Assembly: GCA_044346745.1 (NCBI GenBank)
Contig: JBIIYQ010000097.1
Coordinates: 1 to 10,677, forward strand
Direction: 5' to 3'
Length of the DNA stretch: 10,677 bases
DNA from: UKL13-2 sp044346745
GTDB taxonomy: Bacteria > Pseudomonadota > Gammaproteobacteria > Burkholderiales > Usitatibacteraceae
Numbering within the stretch: the stretch's first letter is position 1; every line of letters begins with the position of its first letter. Made by a program: the position numbers and the translations under genes. This document shows positions 1-6,413 of this stretch, piece by piece. Below the pieces are notes generated by a model. It did no database searches and was not told the DNA's origin. It was given only the letters and a program-made list of their open reading frames with translations.

Positions 1-2
1 GG

Positions 3-50
3 CTAAAAGAAGCCGCCGCCCGCATTGCACAAAACCCGTCCGTCAACTAA
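3..50 (+). CDS. C-terminal tail of an unidentified protein (possibly IstB-like)
   Basis: This frame is open from the left edge and ends at TAA 48-50. It encodes LKEAAARIAQNPSVN, an alanine-rich helix-like tail. Fifteen codons are too few to identify a family. Its place directly before the IS21-like terminal repeats makes the end of the element's second gene (the IstB ATPase helper) a reasonable guess, but no IstB motif is visible. It may not be coding at all. Confidence 0.25.
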   Translation, partial: LKEAAARIAQNPSVN

Positions 51-69
51 TAATCAACGCGTCCTGCCC

Positions 70-114
70 GGGGGAATTTGGGCGGCCATAAGTGGGGGAA
101 TTTGAAGTGGCCAT
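70..114 (+). repeat. Two tandem GGGGGAATTT...GGCCAT repeats
   Basis: Copy 1 (70-89) and copy 2 (94-114) share GGGGGAATTTG, then a short variable part, then GGCCAT. They start 24 bp apart, and copy 2 is one base longer in the variable part. IS21-family ends carry multiple terminal repeats that serve as transposase binding sites, so these may be such sites. The repetition is seen directly; the role is inferred. Confidence 0.6.
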
Positions 115-128
115 CGGGGACCTCACAT

Positions 129-215
129 AAGTTAGCGGTACCAATCGTTGATACCATCAAAAACGGCAAAGTCAAATATTGGCGGGTGATTTCAGCGTAT
201 TTTCGCCGGAGATGA
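129..215 (+). pseudogene. Possible C-terminal remnant of a SnoaL/NTF2-like protein
   Basis: The frame ending at TGA 213-215 reads KLAVPIVDTIKNGKVKYWR and then VISAYFRRR. The pattern of a hydrophobic strand, an (N/D)GK(V/I) turn, then xxWR and an aromatic YF resembles the closing strands of SnoaL-like and limonene-epoxide-hydrolase-like folds. There is no start codon or N-terminal domain on this side of the repeats. If it is real, it is the 3' end of a gene cut by the putative element to its left. The match is short and from memory, so chance is a serious alternative. Confidence 0.25.
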
Positions 216-364
216 TCGTCACAGATGAGTTTTACTTGAGGGCGGAGCTCCTTCCGTCGATTCCGCCGATTGAGGAGGGCAAAACATGCGTTAGCGCTGT
301 CCTCGCTTGCGCCCTTCCGTTACACTGCAGTTCATACGAGTTTAGGTAGTACCTCTTCAAGCTC
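216..364. other. Leader region of the DUF1631 gene, no recognised gene
   Basis: I find no RNA gene, no convincing sigma-70 promoter and no strong Shine-Dalgarno here. A small open frame at 212-349 lies in the DUF1631 frame but is closed by TAG 347-349, so the DUF1631 protein cannot start farther upstream. A weak TTGATA (148-153) with TCAAAT (172-177) at 18-bp spacing is the best promoter-like pair, and it is not persuasive. Together with bases 1-215, this margin is more than 300 bp without an intact gene. Confidence 0.5.
344..354. promoter_or_regulatory. Perfect 11-bp palindrome AGGTAGTACCT before the DUF1631 start
   Basis: AGGTA-G-TACCT is a perfect dyad with a single central base, ending 10 bp before ATG 365. 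It also contains the only AGG near the start (344-346), although that is 18 bases from the ATG and so poorly placed as a Shine-Dalgarno. It could be a small operator or chance. Confidence 0.2.
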
Positions 365-3091
365 ATGTCCAAGAACACAAAGCTCGTAAAAGAGCTCAAA
401 GAAAGTCTGGCGAAGGATTTTTCAAAGCGTTTGGTCGAGGCTGTCCCACTGGTTTCGACGGCGTTGTTTGAGACCGCAAACCAGGCCGATGATGCCAATG
501 TGAAGCGCGCCATTCTCGGCGCACGGGATGCTTGGGAATCGCGCTCCTTGGATTGGGAGAAGGCCGTCCGAGCCGATTACGTAAAACGCTTTGAAGAAAA
601 AACGTCCGGTGGCGACGACAAGCTGTCCAATACGACCAATTTTTCGCTCGAATCGTTGAAGTTGGTTGAAGACGAAGAAATGCGTGAGGAAATAGCGCTG
701 GGCAACGTGTCTACACGTCTAAAAGATGTTTGCGACTACGAGCTGTTCACTTTGACCAAACGCGTCGGGGGTCTATTGGAGGTGACCGACCTTAAGGACG
801 CGCAGAATCCAGTGCTTCCGCGGGTGTTCTGCCGAGCGTTGTTGGCGGGCCTGACCGCTGTTGAGATCAATGTTTCGCAGCGTTGCGAGATTCTGCTGGC
901 CGCTGCGCCAGTGCTCGGTGAGTTGCTCAACGAAACACTCAAAGAAGCCAACGAGGTCTTGGTCAGCCACGGATTCATGATTGAAATCCCCGTTGCTTAC
1001 GGAAAAATAATCAACAGATCCGTTTCACGGGTGCCCCTGGCGCTTTCCACGGGATCGTGGCAATCCCATGGCGGCGGTGGTGGCGCGGGTGGCGGGAAGG
1101 GGCCTGGCGGCGGTGGAGGCAGTGGTGGTAACGCCGGCGGCGGTGGAAGTGGTAGTGGTAGTGGCGGAGGAAACGGAAGCGCCAGTGGCGGGGGAAGCGG
1201 AGGTGGGGGCGGTGCTGCAAACGCGGAAATGCAGGCCAGCCTACCCGATCTGTTTGCACGTTTGTTGGCCAGACTGCCGACGGTGGATGGCGGAGGCGTT
1301 CCTTCCGGGGGTGGTCAAAATGGGGGAGGCTCCATAGGAGCCCTTGAGCAGCCGCGTACGCCAGCAACCGGAGCGGGCGGTGAGCAGGAAAATGGGTTAT
1401 CGCCAGACCAGCTGCTCGCCCGATTATTGACGAGTGCGCCGACAGCGGTGGGATCGGGTTCAGCTTCTGGGGTCGCCACATCCGGTGGCACCGAATCAGC
1501 AGTGGCGGACGGCCCAGGTGCAGGTGTGCAGGTTACCCTCGACCCAAAATTGCTAGAGGCACTCGAACGCTTTGCCGCTAGCACCGCCATGGTTACTTCA
1601 CCTCCGGCAACACCGTCCTCGGGCGCGGGATTGTCAGGAGCTGCGCACGCAATGCCGGTGTCGGCGGCCAGTTTTGATGCCGCCGCGCCCGGCACGCAGT
1701 TTTCACGGTTGCCAGCACAATCGGTCTCGGCGCGTGACGGAGGCACCGGGACGGAAAGTGCAACAGCCTCCGACGCCGACAAAACCATGCCGGTTGCGGC
1801 CGTGGCGAAAGCCCCGCATGCCCCCCAATACGCACAAACAGAAAAACTCGCAGCGGTGGCTGCCGCATCCGCGCCGGCGCTGACGAATCTGGTGCGACAG
1901 GCGGCGCCAATACTCGCGCCGACCATGCAGCCGGTTCAGACCATGATTACGGACGTCGTCGCCGGTGTCTTCGACCGCATTTTTGCCGCGCCGGATATTC
2001 CAGACTCGATTAAGGCGCTCATTGGCAAACTGCAGTTGCAGATCTTCAAAGCCTCGATGCAAGATCCGCAGATCTTCACCAACGCTGAACATCCGTTGCG
2101 ACGCTTTGTTGATGAGCTTGCCGATATCGGCGTGAAGCGGCAGCAATCACTTTCACACGGTGACCCGGTTTACGAACGTATCGCGACCATCGTCAACAAC
2201 CTGCATCAGAATTTTGAGGTTGATCCAAAAGCCATTGAGCGGGCGAATCACCAAGTTTCCGCTTTTATCCAAGCCGAAGAAGAGAGCGCGCAAGGCGTCA
2301 TTTTTGACTCTGTAGTTGAGGTGCAGCAGCAGGAAGAAGTCGAGATGGGCGACTCGATGGCGGCTTTCGAGGTTGATAGGCGTTTTGCCGGCAAGATGTT
2401 CTTGCGCATGATCAAGGAGTTTGTCCGCGTGCACTGGCAGGCGGTGCTGGCGAAGGACTATCTGGTCGACGGTGAAGACGGCGAGCAGTGGAAGGCCGAT
2501 CTTGCCACCCTCGACGAACTCCTCTGGAGCGTAAGCCCGAAAGAGGTCACGACGGATCGCGCGAAGTTTCTCAAGCTGTTGCCAACATTACTTGGCAGGT
2601 TGAATGCCGGGCTTGACCGCATCGGGCTTTCGGACAAAGCTCGCACACCCTATTTCCAGGTGATGGAGGCCGCGCACAGATCCTTGCTGCGTACCACAAA
2701 GGACGGTGCGGGTCAGGCCGCTGGTGAGGTTGAGGAGCAACCGCTGCGGCTGGCGGCTGACCCACGTGAAAAACTTCGCAAACGCACTACGACCATCGCC
2801 CGTGGGCAGTGGATCGCCATGACAGACACCGACGGCGCGGTGCAGCGCTGCCGACTATCGTGGGTTAGTCCGTTGAAAGAAACGTTTGTATTGAAGAACT
2901 ACGACACCAAAAAGGCAGTTACGTTGACGGCAGAGGAGTTCCAGTTTTTGGAGTCCGAAGGGCGCATCAAACTGATTGATGAGCATTCACTCACGGAGCG
3001 AAGTATTCAGGGGGCCATTCTTGGCATGCTCGATACGCCGCAGGGCGCCATCGGTGCCACTGCGCCACCCGATAGCTTACGCAGCATTTAG
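365..3091 (+). CDS. DUF1631 family protein with glycine-rich linker
   Basis: Protein of 908 residues and unknown function. Three parts are visible. Residues 1-230 are mostly helical and charged. Residues 231-500 are low complexity: a 48-residue glycine tract at 236-283, then Gly/Ala/Ser/Pro-rich sequence holding three short amphipathic segments (291-303, 345-357, 392-404). Residues 505-908 form the conserved part and end in a small beta-rich module (about 810-890) with GQW, RLSWVSP, FVLKNY and an SLTERSIQG helix, as I recall for DUF1631 C-termini; its shape recalls PilZ-like barrels. No signal peptide or membrane segment is seen, so it is probably cytoplasmic. Some database records call this family thymidine phosphorylase, but nothing here supports that. 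ATG 365 is the only reasonable start because TAG 347-349 lies in frame upstream; it lacks a good Shine-Dalgarno. The gene converges on hemH with overlapping stops. Family call fairly sure, role unknown. Confidence 0.85.
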   Translation: MSKNTKLVKELKESLAKDFSKRLVEAVPLVSTALFETANQADDANVKRAILGARDAWESRSLDWEKAVRADYVKRFEEKTSGGDDKLSNTTNFSLESLKLVEDEEMREEIALGNVSTRLKDVCDYELFTLTKRVGGLLEVTDLKDAQNPVLPRVFCRALLAGLTAVEINVSQRCEILLAAAPVLGELLNETLKEANEVLVSHGFMIEIPVAYGKIINRSVSRVPLALSTGSWQSHGGGGGAGGGKGPGGGGGSGGNAGGGGSGSGSGGGNGSASGGGSGGGGGAANAEMQASLPDLFARLLARLPTVDGGGVPSGGGQNGGGSIGALEQPRTPATGAGGEQENGLSPDQLLARLLTSAPTAVGSGSASGVATSGGTESAVADGPGAGVQVTLDPKLLEALERFAASTAMVTSPPATPSSGAGLSGAAHAMPVSAASFDAAAPGTQFSRLPAQSVSARDGGTGTESATASDADKTMPVAAVAKAPHAPQYAQTEKLAAVAAASAPALTNLVRQAAPILAPTMQPVQTMITDVVAGVFDRIFAAPDIPDSIKALIGKLQLQIFKASMQDPQIFTNAEHPLRRFVDELADIGVKRQQSLSHGDPVYERIATIVNNLHQNFEVDPKAIERANHQVSAFIQAEEESAQGVIFDSVVEVQQQEEVEMGDSMAAFEVDRRFAGKMFLRMIKEFVRVHWQAVLAKDYLVDGEDGEQWKADLATLDELLWSVSPKEVTTDRAKFLKLLPTLLGRLNAGLDRIGLSDKARTPYFQVMEAAHRSLLRTTKDGAGQAAGEVEEQPLRLAADPREKLRKRTTTIARGQWIAMTDTDGAVQRCRLSWVSPLKETFVLKNYDTKKAVTLTAEEFQFLESEGRIKLIDEHSLTERSIQGAILGMLDTPQGAIGATAPPDSLRSI
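1070..1213 (+). repeat. In-frame glycine-codon tract inside the DUF1631 gene
   Basis: This 144-bp stretch of GGN codons encodes residues 236-283, of which 34 of 48 are glycine; the rest are mainly Ser, Ala and Asn with one Lys and one Pro. GGCGGTGG- and GGAAGTGG-like units recur imperfectly. The near-repeat DNA could expand or contract by replication slippage without breaking frame. The product would be a flexible linker between the N-terminal and C-terminal parts. Confidence 0.9.
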
Positions 3092-4203
3092 GATTGTGCG
3101 CCGAGTTTTCGGGCATTATCCGCTGATCGCGCGTTTTCGGCGGCAGCGGTGTCAGACTGCCACTCGGTACTGACCAAACCATGCAGGTTCTCCATGGCGA
3201 TCACCGCTAGCGCCGAGACGTATGGCTCAGTGTCATTTGCAACTGGCAGATAGTTGAATTCTTTGCCGCCGGCGAGCAGAAATGTATCGCGCCCTTCGTC
3301 GGCAATCTCCTCTAGTGTTTCCAAACAGTCAGCGGCGAAGCCGGGACAAATGACGTCAATGCGCCGTGTTCCGGCTTCGCCGAGTGCCTCAAGAGTTTTG
3401 TCAGTATAGGGTTGCAGCCATTCGGCTTTGCCGAACCGCGACTGAAACGTCACAATATATTCGCCGGGTTGCAGTCCAACACGTTCACCGATCAGTCGAG
3501 CGGTCTTGTGGCATTGGCAATGGTAGGGATCACCGCGGTCAAGATGAAACTTCGGCACGCCGTGAAATGTCATCAACAACTTGTCAATCGAAAAATCCGG
3601 TCGCCCTATCCGCTGCCAATGTGTCTCTAGGTTTCTTGCCATGGCATTAATGTATGCCGGATGGTCATGGTAATTGCGCATGAACCGGATCCCCGGCACG
3701 TTGCGCCACCTTGTCAGTACCCGCGCGAGCTGATCGAACGTTGATCCAGTCGTGCTCGCAGCATACTGCGGATAGAGCGGCAATACCAAGATGTTGTTGC
3801 ATTGCTGGCGTTTGAGTTCTTTGAGTTGTGACGCCATCGAAGGGTTGCCATAACGCATCGCCGGCAGCACCACCAGAGGTGCCGGCGTGAGACCCGCGAG
3901 CTCTTTGCCCACAAGCTTGGCTTGTCGTTCGGTATACACACGCAAAGGTGAGCCTTCCGCCATCCAAATGCTTGCGTATTTTTCAGCGGTCTTTTTTGGC
4001 CGAACATTGAGAATAATGATGTTGAGAATGCACCACCAAATCGCCCGCGGAATTTCAACAATTCGGGCGTCTGATAGAAATTCCTTTAAGTATCGCCGGA
4101 CAGCTACCGGCGTGGCAGCGTCGGGTGTGCCGAGATTGACGAGTAGGACGCCGGTCTTGGCTTGAGTACCGTGTGTGTAGTTTGGTTCGGTTGAAAAGGA
4201 CAT
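3088..4203 (-). CDS. hemH: Ferrochelatase (protohaem ferro-lyase)
   Basis: Inserts Fe2+ into protoporphyrin IX, the last step of haem b synthesis. The 371-residue length fits proteobacterial enzymes. Family motifs appear in order: GVLLVNLGTPD (18-28), EFLSDARIVE (41-50), YASIW...GSPL (76-87), RYGNPS (117-122), LPLYPQYAASTTGS (141-154), TFHGVP (212-217) with catalytic His214, TFQSRFG (252-258), and CPGFAADCLETLEEI (286-300) with Glu295 as the conserved acidic partner. Cysteines 228, 230 and 293 are present, but no C-terminal [2Fe-2S] cluster pattern is seen. The last 25 residues are polar and probably variable. GGAAGA lies 12 nt before the ATG, a long spacing. hrcA is 134 bp upstream on the same strand, so haem synthesis may share heat-shock-linked transcription. 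I see no strong promoter or terminator in that gap. The stop overlaps the DUF1631 stop. Confidence 0.97.
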   Translation of the reverse strand: MSFSTEPNYTHGTQAKTGVLLVNLGTPDAATPVAVRRYLKEFLSDARIVEIPRAIWWCILNIIILNVRPKKTAEKYASIWMAEGSPLRVYTERQAKLVGKELAGLTPAPLVVLPAMRYGNPSMASQLKELKRQQCNNILVLPLYPQYAASTTGSTFDQLARVLTRWRNVPGIRFMRNYHDHPAYINAMARNLETHWQRIGRPDFSIDKLLMTFHGVPKFHLDRGDPYHCQCHKTARLIGERVGLQPGEYIVTFQSRFGKAEWLQPYTDKTLEALGEAGTRRIDVICPGFAADCLETLEEIADEGRDTFLLAGGKEFNYLPVANDTEPYVSALAVIAMENLHGLVSTEWQSDTAAAENARSADNARKLGAQS

Positions 4204-4337
4204 GTTTGTTTTGCGTCTTCCACACCCGGCGATTAGGCGGGGTCGTTGTGCGGGGTGGTGATGCTCAAGCTGGGTATGGCGAGACGGCGCTTTTGGACAA
4301 TAACACGCATCAAGACGGCATAGCGTGAATTGCCGGG

Positions 4338-5351
4338 CTAGTGTTGGCTGAGGGCGCTTGACAGAAGTTTGGAGGTTACATCAACGATCGGGATAACACG
4401 CTCATAAGCCATACGCGTTGGCCCAATCACACCGACCGTGCCGACTATCTGACCATCAACCTCATACGGAGCAGAGACCAACGAAAACTCATCCAGCGGC
4501 ATGGTTTCGGATTCGCCACCGATGAAGATTTTGACGCCATCGGCTCGCTGCGACGCATCGAGCAACTCGAACAACTGTGATTTTGCCTCGAATAAGTTAA
4601 ACAACTTCTTGAGACTCGACATATTTGAGGATATATCGTTAACGTCGAGTAGTTTACGTTCGCCTGAAACAACGACACCGCTTGAGTCGGAACCGCTGCC
4701 GCGTGCCTCGACTACCGCCGCCATCAATGTGGAGATGTCGCGATGCAACTGGGACAGTTCATGCTGAACGCGGCTCTGTAGCTGGTCAAACTCGACCCCT
4801 GCATAATGCGCGCTGATGTAATTAGCGGCTTCCACGAGCTGCGACGGGGAGATCGGTTTTTCGGTAATAACAATTCGATTTTGCACATCTCCATCGGTTG
4901 CAACAATGATGAGCAATACCCGTCGCTCGGATAACGGGATAAACTCGACATGTTTCAGGCCGACCCCTATTCGCCGCGGTGTCATGACAATGCCTGCGAA
5001 GTGGGAGAGTTCAGACAACATTTGTGAGGCCGCTGCCACCACTTGGCGCGGGTCATCGGGACGGATTTGATCACGCAATGTTTGGTGTTCAACCAACTCA
5101 AGTGGTTGAATAGTCAGGAGCGTATCGACAAAAAAACGATAACCTTTTGGTGTCGGCACACGGCCCGCCGAGGTGTGCGGGCTGGCGATGTAGCCCAGCT
5201 CCTCCAAATCCGCCATAACGTTGCGGATCGACGCCGCCGAAAGTTCCATGCCGGAAAATTTCGAGAGTGTCCGTGAGCCAATCGGCTGGCCGTCGGCGAT
5301 GTAACGTTCGACGAGAAACTTCAGCAGGGTTTGCGCGCGCTCATTGATCAT
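4338..5351 (-). CDS. hrcA: Heat-inducible transcription repressor HrcA
   Basis: HrcA binds the CIRCE operator upstream of chaperone genes (groESL, and in some species dnaK) and needs GroEL to fold, so it is released in heat shock. The 337-residue length is typical. The N-terminal winged helix (about 1-75) carries MINERAQTLL, the DNA-reading helix around SIRNVMADLEELG (41-53), and the wing SPHTSAGRVPTPKGYRFFVD (57-76). A GAF-like regulatory region with an inserted dimerisation segment follows, and the C-terminus has GGES and VGVIGPTRMAYERVIPIV. The start matches the family N-terminus exactly. No Shine-Dalgarno precedes it, and a -10-like TACAAT sits six bases before the ATG. No dnaK, grpE, dnaJ or groESL lies in the window, and no complete CIRCE is seen. 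hemH is downstream on the same strand; nadK diverges. Confidence 0.97.
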   Translation of the reverse strand: MINERAQTLLKFLVERYIADGQPIGSRTLSKFSGMELSAASIRNVMADLEELGYIASPHTSAGRVPTPKGYRFFVDTLLTIQPLELVEHQTLRDQIRPDDPRQVVAAASQMLSELSHFAGIVMTPRRIGVGLKHVEFIPLSERRVLLIIVATDGDVQNRIVITEKPISPSQLVEAANYISAHYAGVEFDQLQSRVQHELSQLHRDISTLMAAVVEARGSGSDSSGVVVSGERKLLDVNDISSNMSSLKKLFNLFEAKSQLFELLDASQRADGVKIFIGGESETMPLDEFSLVSAPYEVDGQIVGTVGVIGPTRMAYERVIPIVDVTSKLLSSALSQH

Positions 5352-5357
5352 GGTGTG

Positions 5358-5387
5358 ATTGTAAGAAAAAATGGACTTTGGTGGGAA
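5358..5387 (-). promoter_or_regulatory. Candidate sigma-70 promoter giving leaderless hrcA mRNA
   Basis: On the minus strand TACAAT (5358-5363, five of six to consensus) is preceded at 18 bp by TTCCCA (5382-5387, four of six). Six bases, CACACC, separate the -10 from the hrcA ATG, so the expected transcription start falls at or within a base or two of the ATG. That fits the lack of any Shine-Dalgarno before hrcA. The -35 is weak and the call is inferred from spacing only. Confidence 0.35.
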
Positions 5388-5498
5388 AAAATCACGTTCT
5401 TAGCACATGGTGTGGCTGACTAGGTGTTCGGTCCGGCATGTGCGGAGCTGGCGCCGGGGGCGAATGTTCAAAACAGCAACGACAAATTGAATGAGACC

Positions 5499-5512
5499 GG
5501 AGGGTCATGTGA
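5499..5512 (+). promoter_or_regulatory. Shine-Dalgarno GGAGGG followed by an ATG-TGA start-stop, before nadK
   Basis: GGAGGG (5499-5504) is the best ribosome-binding sequence in the 173-bp hrcA-nadK gap. It is two bases before ATG 5507-5509, which is immediately followed by TGA 5510-5512, in the nadK frame. The nadK ATG is 20 bases past the Shine-Dalgarno, too far for ordinary use, and otherwise has only AGG two bases ahead. Translation of nadK may therefore use a distant site or re-initiation after a minimal open frame. No clear nadK promoter was found in the gap. Confidence 0.35.
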
Positions 5513-5524
5513 TTTAATCAGGCA

Positions 5525-6400
5525 ATGGACAAAGCATTTACGACTGTGGCAGTAATTGGAAAACTCGACGGGGCCGGTGTCTCGGGGCCTTTGGACGTAC
5601 TGCTACGCTATTTGGCGAAACGTGGCGTCCGTGTGCGAATGGACGAGCGCACCGCATCGCTGGCAGGGTCTCCGCTGGCAGGAATCGCGCCTTTCGAGCG
5701 CGTGTTTGACGGCGCTGACTTGGCCATCGCACTTGGGGGCGATGGAACGTTACTCGGCATTGCGCGCAGGGTTGCGGACGCAAAGGTGCCCTTGGTCGGA
5801 ATAAACCTCGGGACGCTGGGCTTTTTGACCGACATTCCTGCCGATTCGAGCGAGAACATGCTTGGTGTCATGTTGGATGGCGCATATACGACCGAGTCGC
5901 GCCTGTTGCTCAATGGTGCCATAGTGCGCGAGGGCAAGGAAGTGTTTTCGACCGTCGCGCTCAATGACGTGGTGGTGTGCCGCGGTGCGATGGGATCGAT
6001 GATCGAGTTTGCTGTGGAAGTTAACGGCGAGTTTGTTTATAGCCTGCGCGCGGATGGGTTGATTGTTTCCACCCCGACTGGCTCGACTGCCTATGCGTTG
6101 TCTAGCGGCGGGCCAATATTGCATCCGAGCCTGCCGGCGATTTCACTTGTGCCAATTTCACCGCATACCCTGTCCAACCGACCGGTAGCCATTCCAAGCG
6201 CCTCCGAAGTGCGTGTGCGCCTGATTCGCGGCCAAGATGCGCGGGTTAACTTTGATGTGCAGTCCTATTTCGATCCCGAGCCTGAGGACGTGGTGGTGGT
6301 TCGCAGCCATCCGAACCCGTTAACCCTGCTACACCCGGTGGGCCATTCCTACTACGCCATGTTGCGCTCGAAGTTGCACTGGGCCGAACGTAACTCGTAG
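5525..6400 (+). CDS. nadK: NAD kinase
   Basis: Phosphorylates NAD+ at the adenosine 2'-hydroxyl to give NADP+, supplying the cell's NADPH pool. The 291-residue length is typical of proteobacterial NadK. The signature GGDGT is at residues 71-75 (Asp73 catalytic), followed by VGINLGTLGFLTDI (91-104), ALNDVVVCRG (145-154) with the Asn-Asp pair that contacts nucleotide, and DGLIVSTPTGSTAY (178-191 region) leading into the ALSSGGPILHP loop. The C-terminal strand-rich half (about 125-275) is the usual NadK beta-sandwich. ATG 5525 is chosen because MDKAFTTVAVIGK fits the family start and a TGA lies in frame 15 bases upstream. recN begins 13 bases after the stop, the common bacterial nadK-recN arrangement. 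It is soluble and cytoplasmic. Confidence 0.97.
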   Translation: MDKAFTTVAVIGKLDGAGVSGPLDVLLRYLAKRGVRVRMDERTASLAGSPLAGIAPFERVFDGADLAIALGGDGTLLGIARRVADAKVPLVGINLGTLGFLTDIPADSSENMLGVMLDGAYTTESRLLLNGAIVREGKEVFSTVALNDVVVCRGAMGSMIEFAVEVNGEFVYSLRADGLIVSTPTGSTAYALSSGGPILHPSLPAISLVPISPHTLSNRPVAIPSASEVRVRLIRGQDARVNFDVQSYFDPEPEDVVVVRSHPNPLTLLHPVGHSYYAMLRSKLHWAERNS

Positions 6401-6413
6401 TTCTCAATCGATC

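Larger units (their letters stand above)
1..127. mobile_element. Probable end of an IS21-family-like insertion element (partial)
   Basis: Two near-identical GGGGGAATTT...GGCCAT units lie at 70-89 and 94-114, just after the stop of a reading frame that enters from the left edge. Tandem repeats of this kind, with GGGAATTT followed by a GGCC-containing half, are what I remember from the terminal regions of IS21-family elements downstream of istB. The element would run left, out of the window. A plausible outer end is the CACA at 124-127 (TGTG read inward), but no target duplication can be tested because the other end is absent. The family assignment rests on pattern memory, so it is tentative. 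It could instead be another intergenic repeat. Confidence 0.35.

Noticed and set aside
212..349. Small plus-strand open frame (45 codons) directly upstream of and in frame with DUF1631, closed by TAG 347-349.
   Set aside because: Its ATG has GGAG touching it with no spacer, the product has no recognisable features, and the region looks like leader or scar. It was considered as a DUF1631 N-terminal extension broken by a stop, but MSKNTK at 365 is an acceptable start.
232..513. Minus-strand open frame of 93 codons across the DUF1631 start.
   Set aside because: More than half overlaps the DUF1631 coding frame and the product is low in features; it is a shadow.
1070..1213. Repetitive GGN DNA considered as a CRISPR-like or minisatellite array.
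   Set aside because: There are no regular spacers or constant repeat units; it is codon-level glycine repetition in an open frame.
1011..1481. Minus-strand open frame with a dense His/Arg-rich product, opposite the glycine tract.
   Set aside because: The His/Arg bias is the direct consequence of reading GGN glycine codons in reverse. No independent sign of coding.
1315..1926. Minus-strand open frame of 203 codons opposite the DUF1631 linker.
   Set aside because: A long antisense frame is expected opposite GC-rich Ala/Gly/Ser/Pro codons; there is no domain, and the sense frame is the conserved protein.
365..3091. Thymidine phosphorylase as the product name of the DUF1631 gene.
   Set aside because: No glycosyltransferase-family or DeoA-like motif is visible; the label seems to be an inherited database name.
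5400..5426. TTAGCAC at 5400-5406 looked like the left half of a CIRCE operator (TTAGCACTC-N9-GAGTGCTAA) in front of hrcA.
   Set aside because: The bases at the expected second arm (5418-5426, GACTAGGTG) do not match GAGTGCTAA. Only an imperfect AGCACA/TGTGGCT dyad is present, so autoregulation by HrcA is not supported.
5352..5500. Heat-shock sigma-32 promoter for hrcA (CTTGAAA with CCCCAT).
   Set aside because: TTTTGAAC and a CCCCC run occur on the minus strand, but the spacing and the -10 sequence do not fit.
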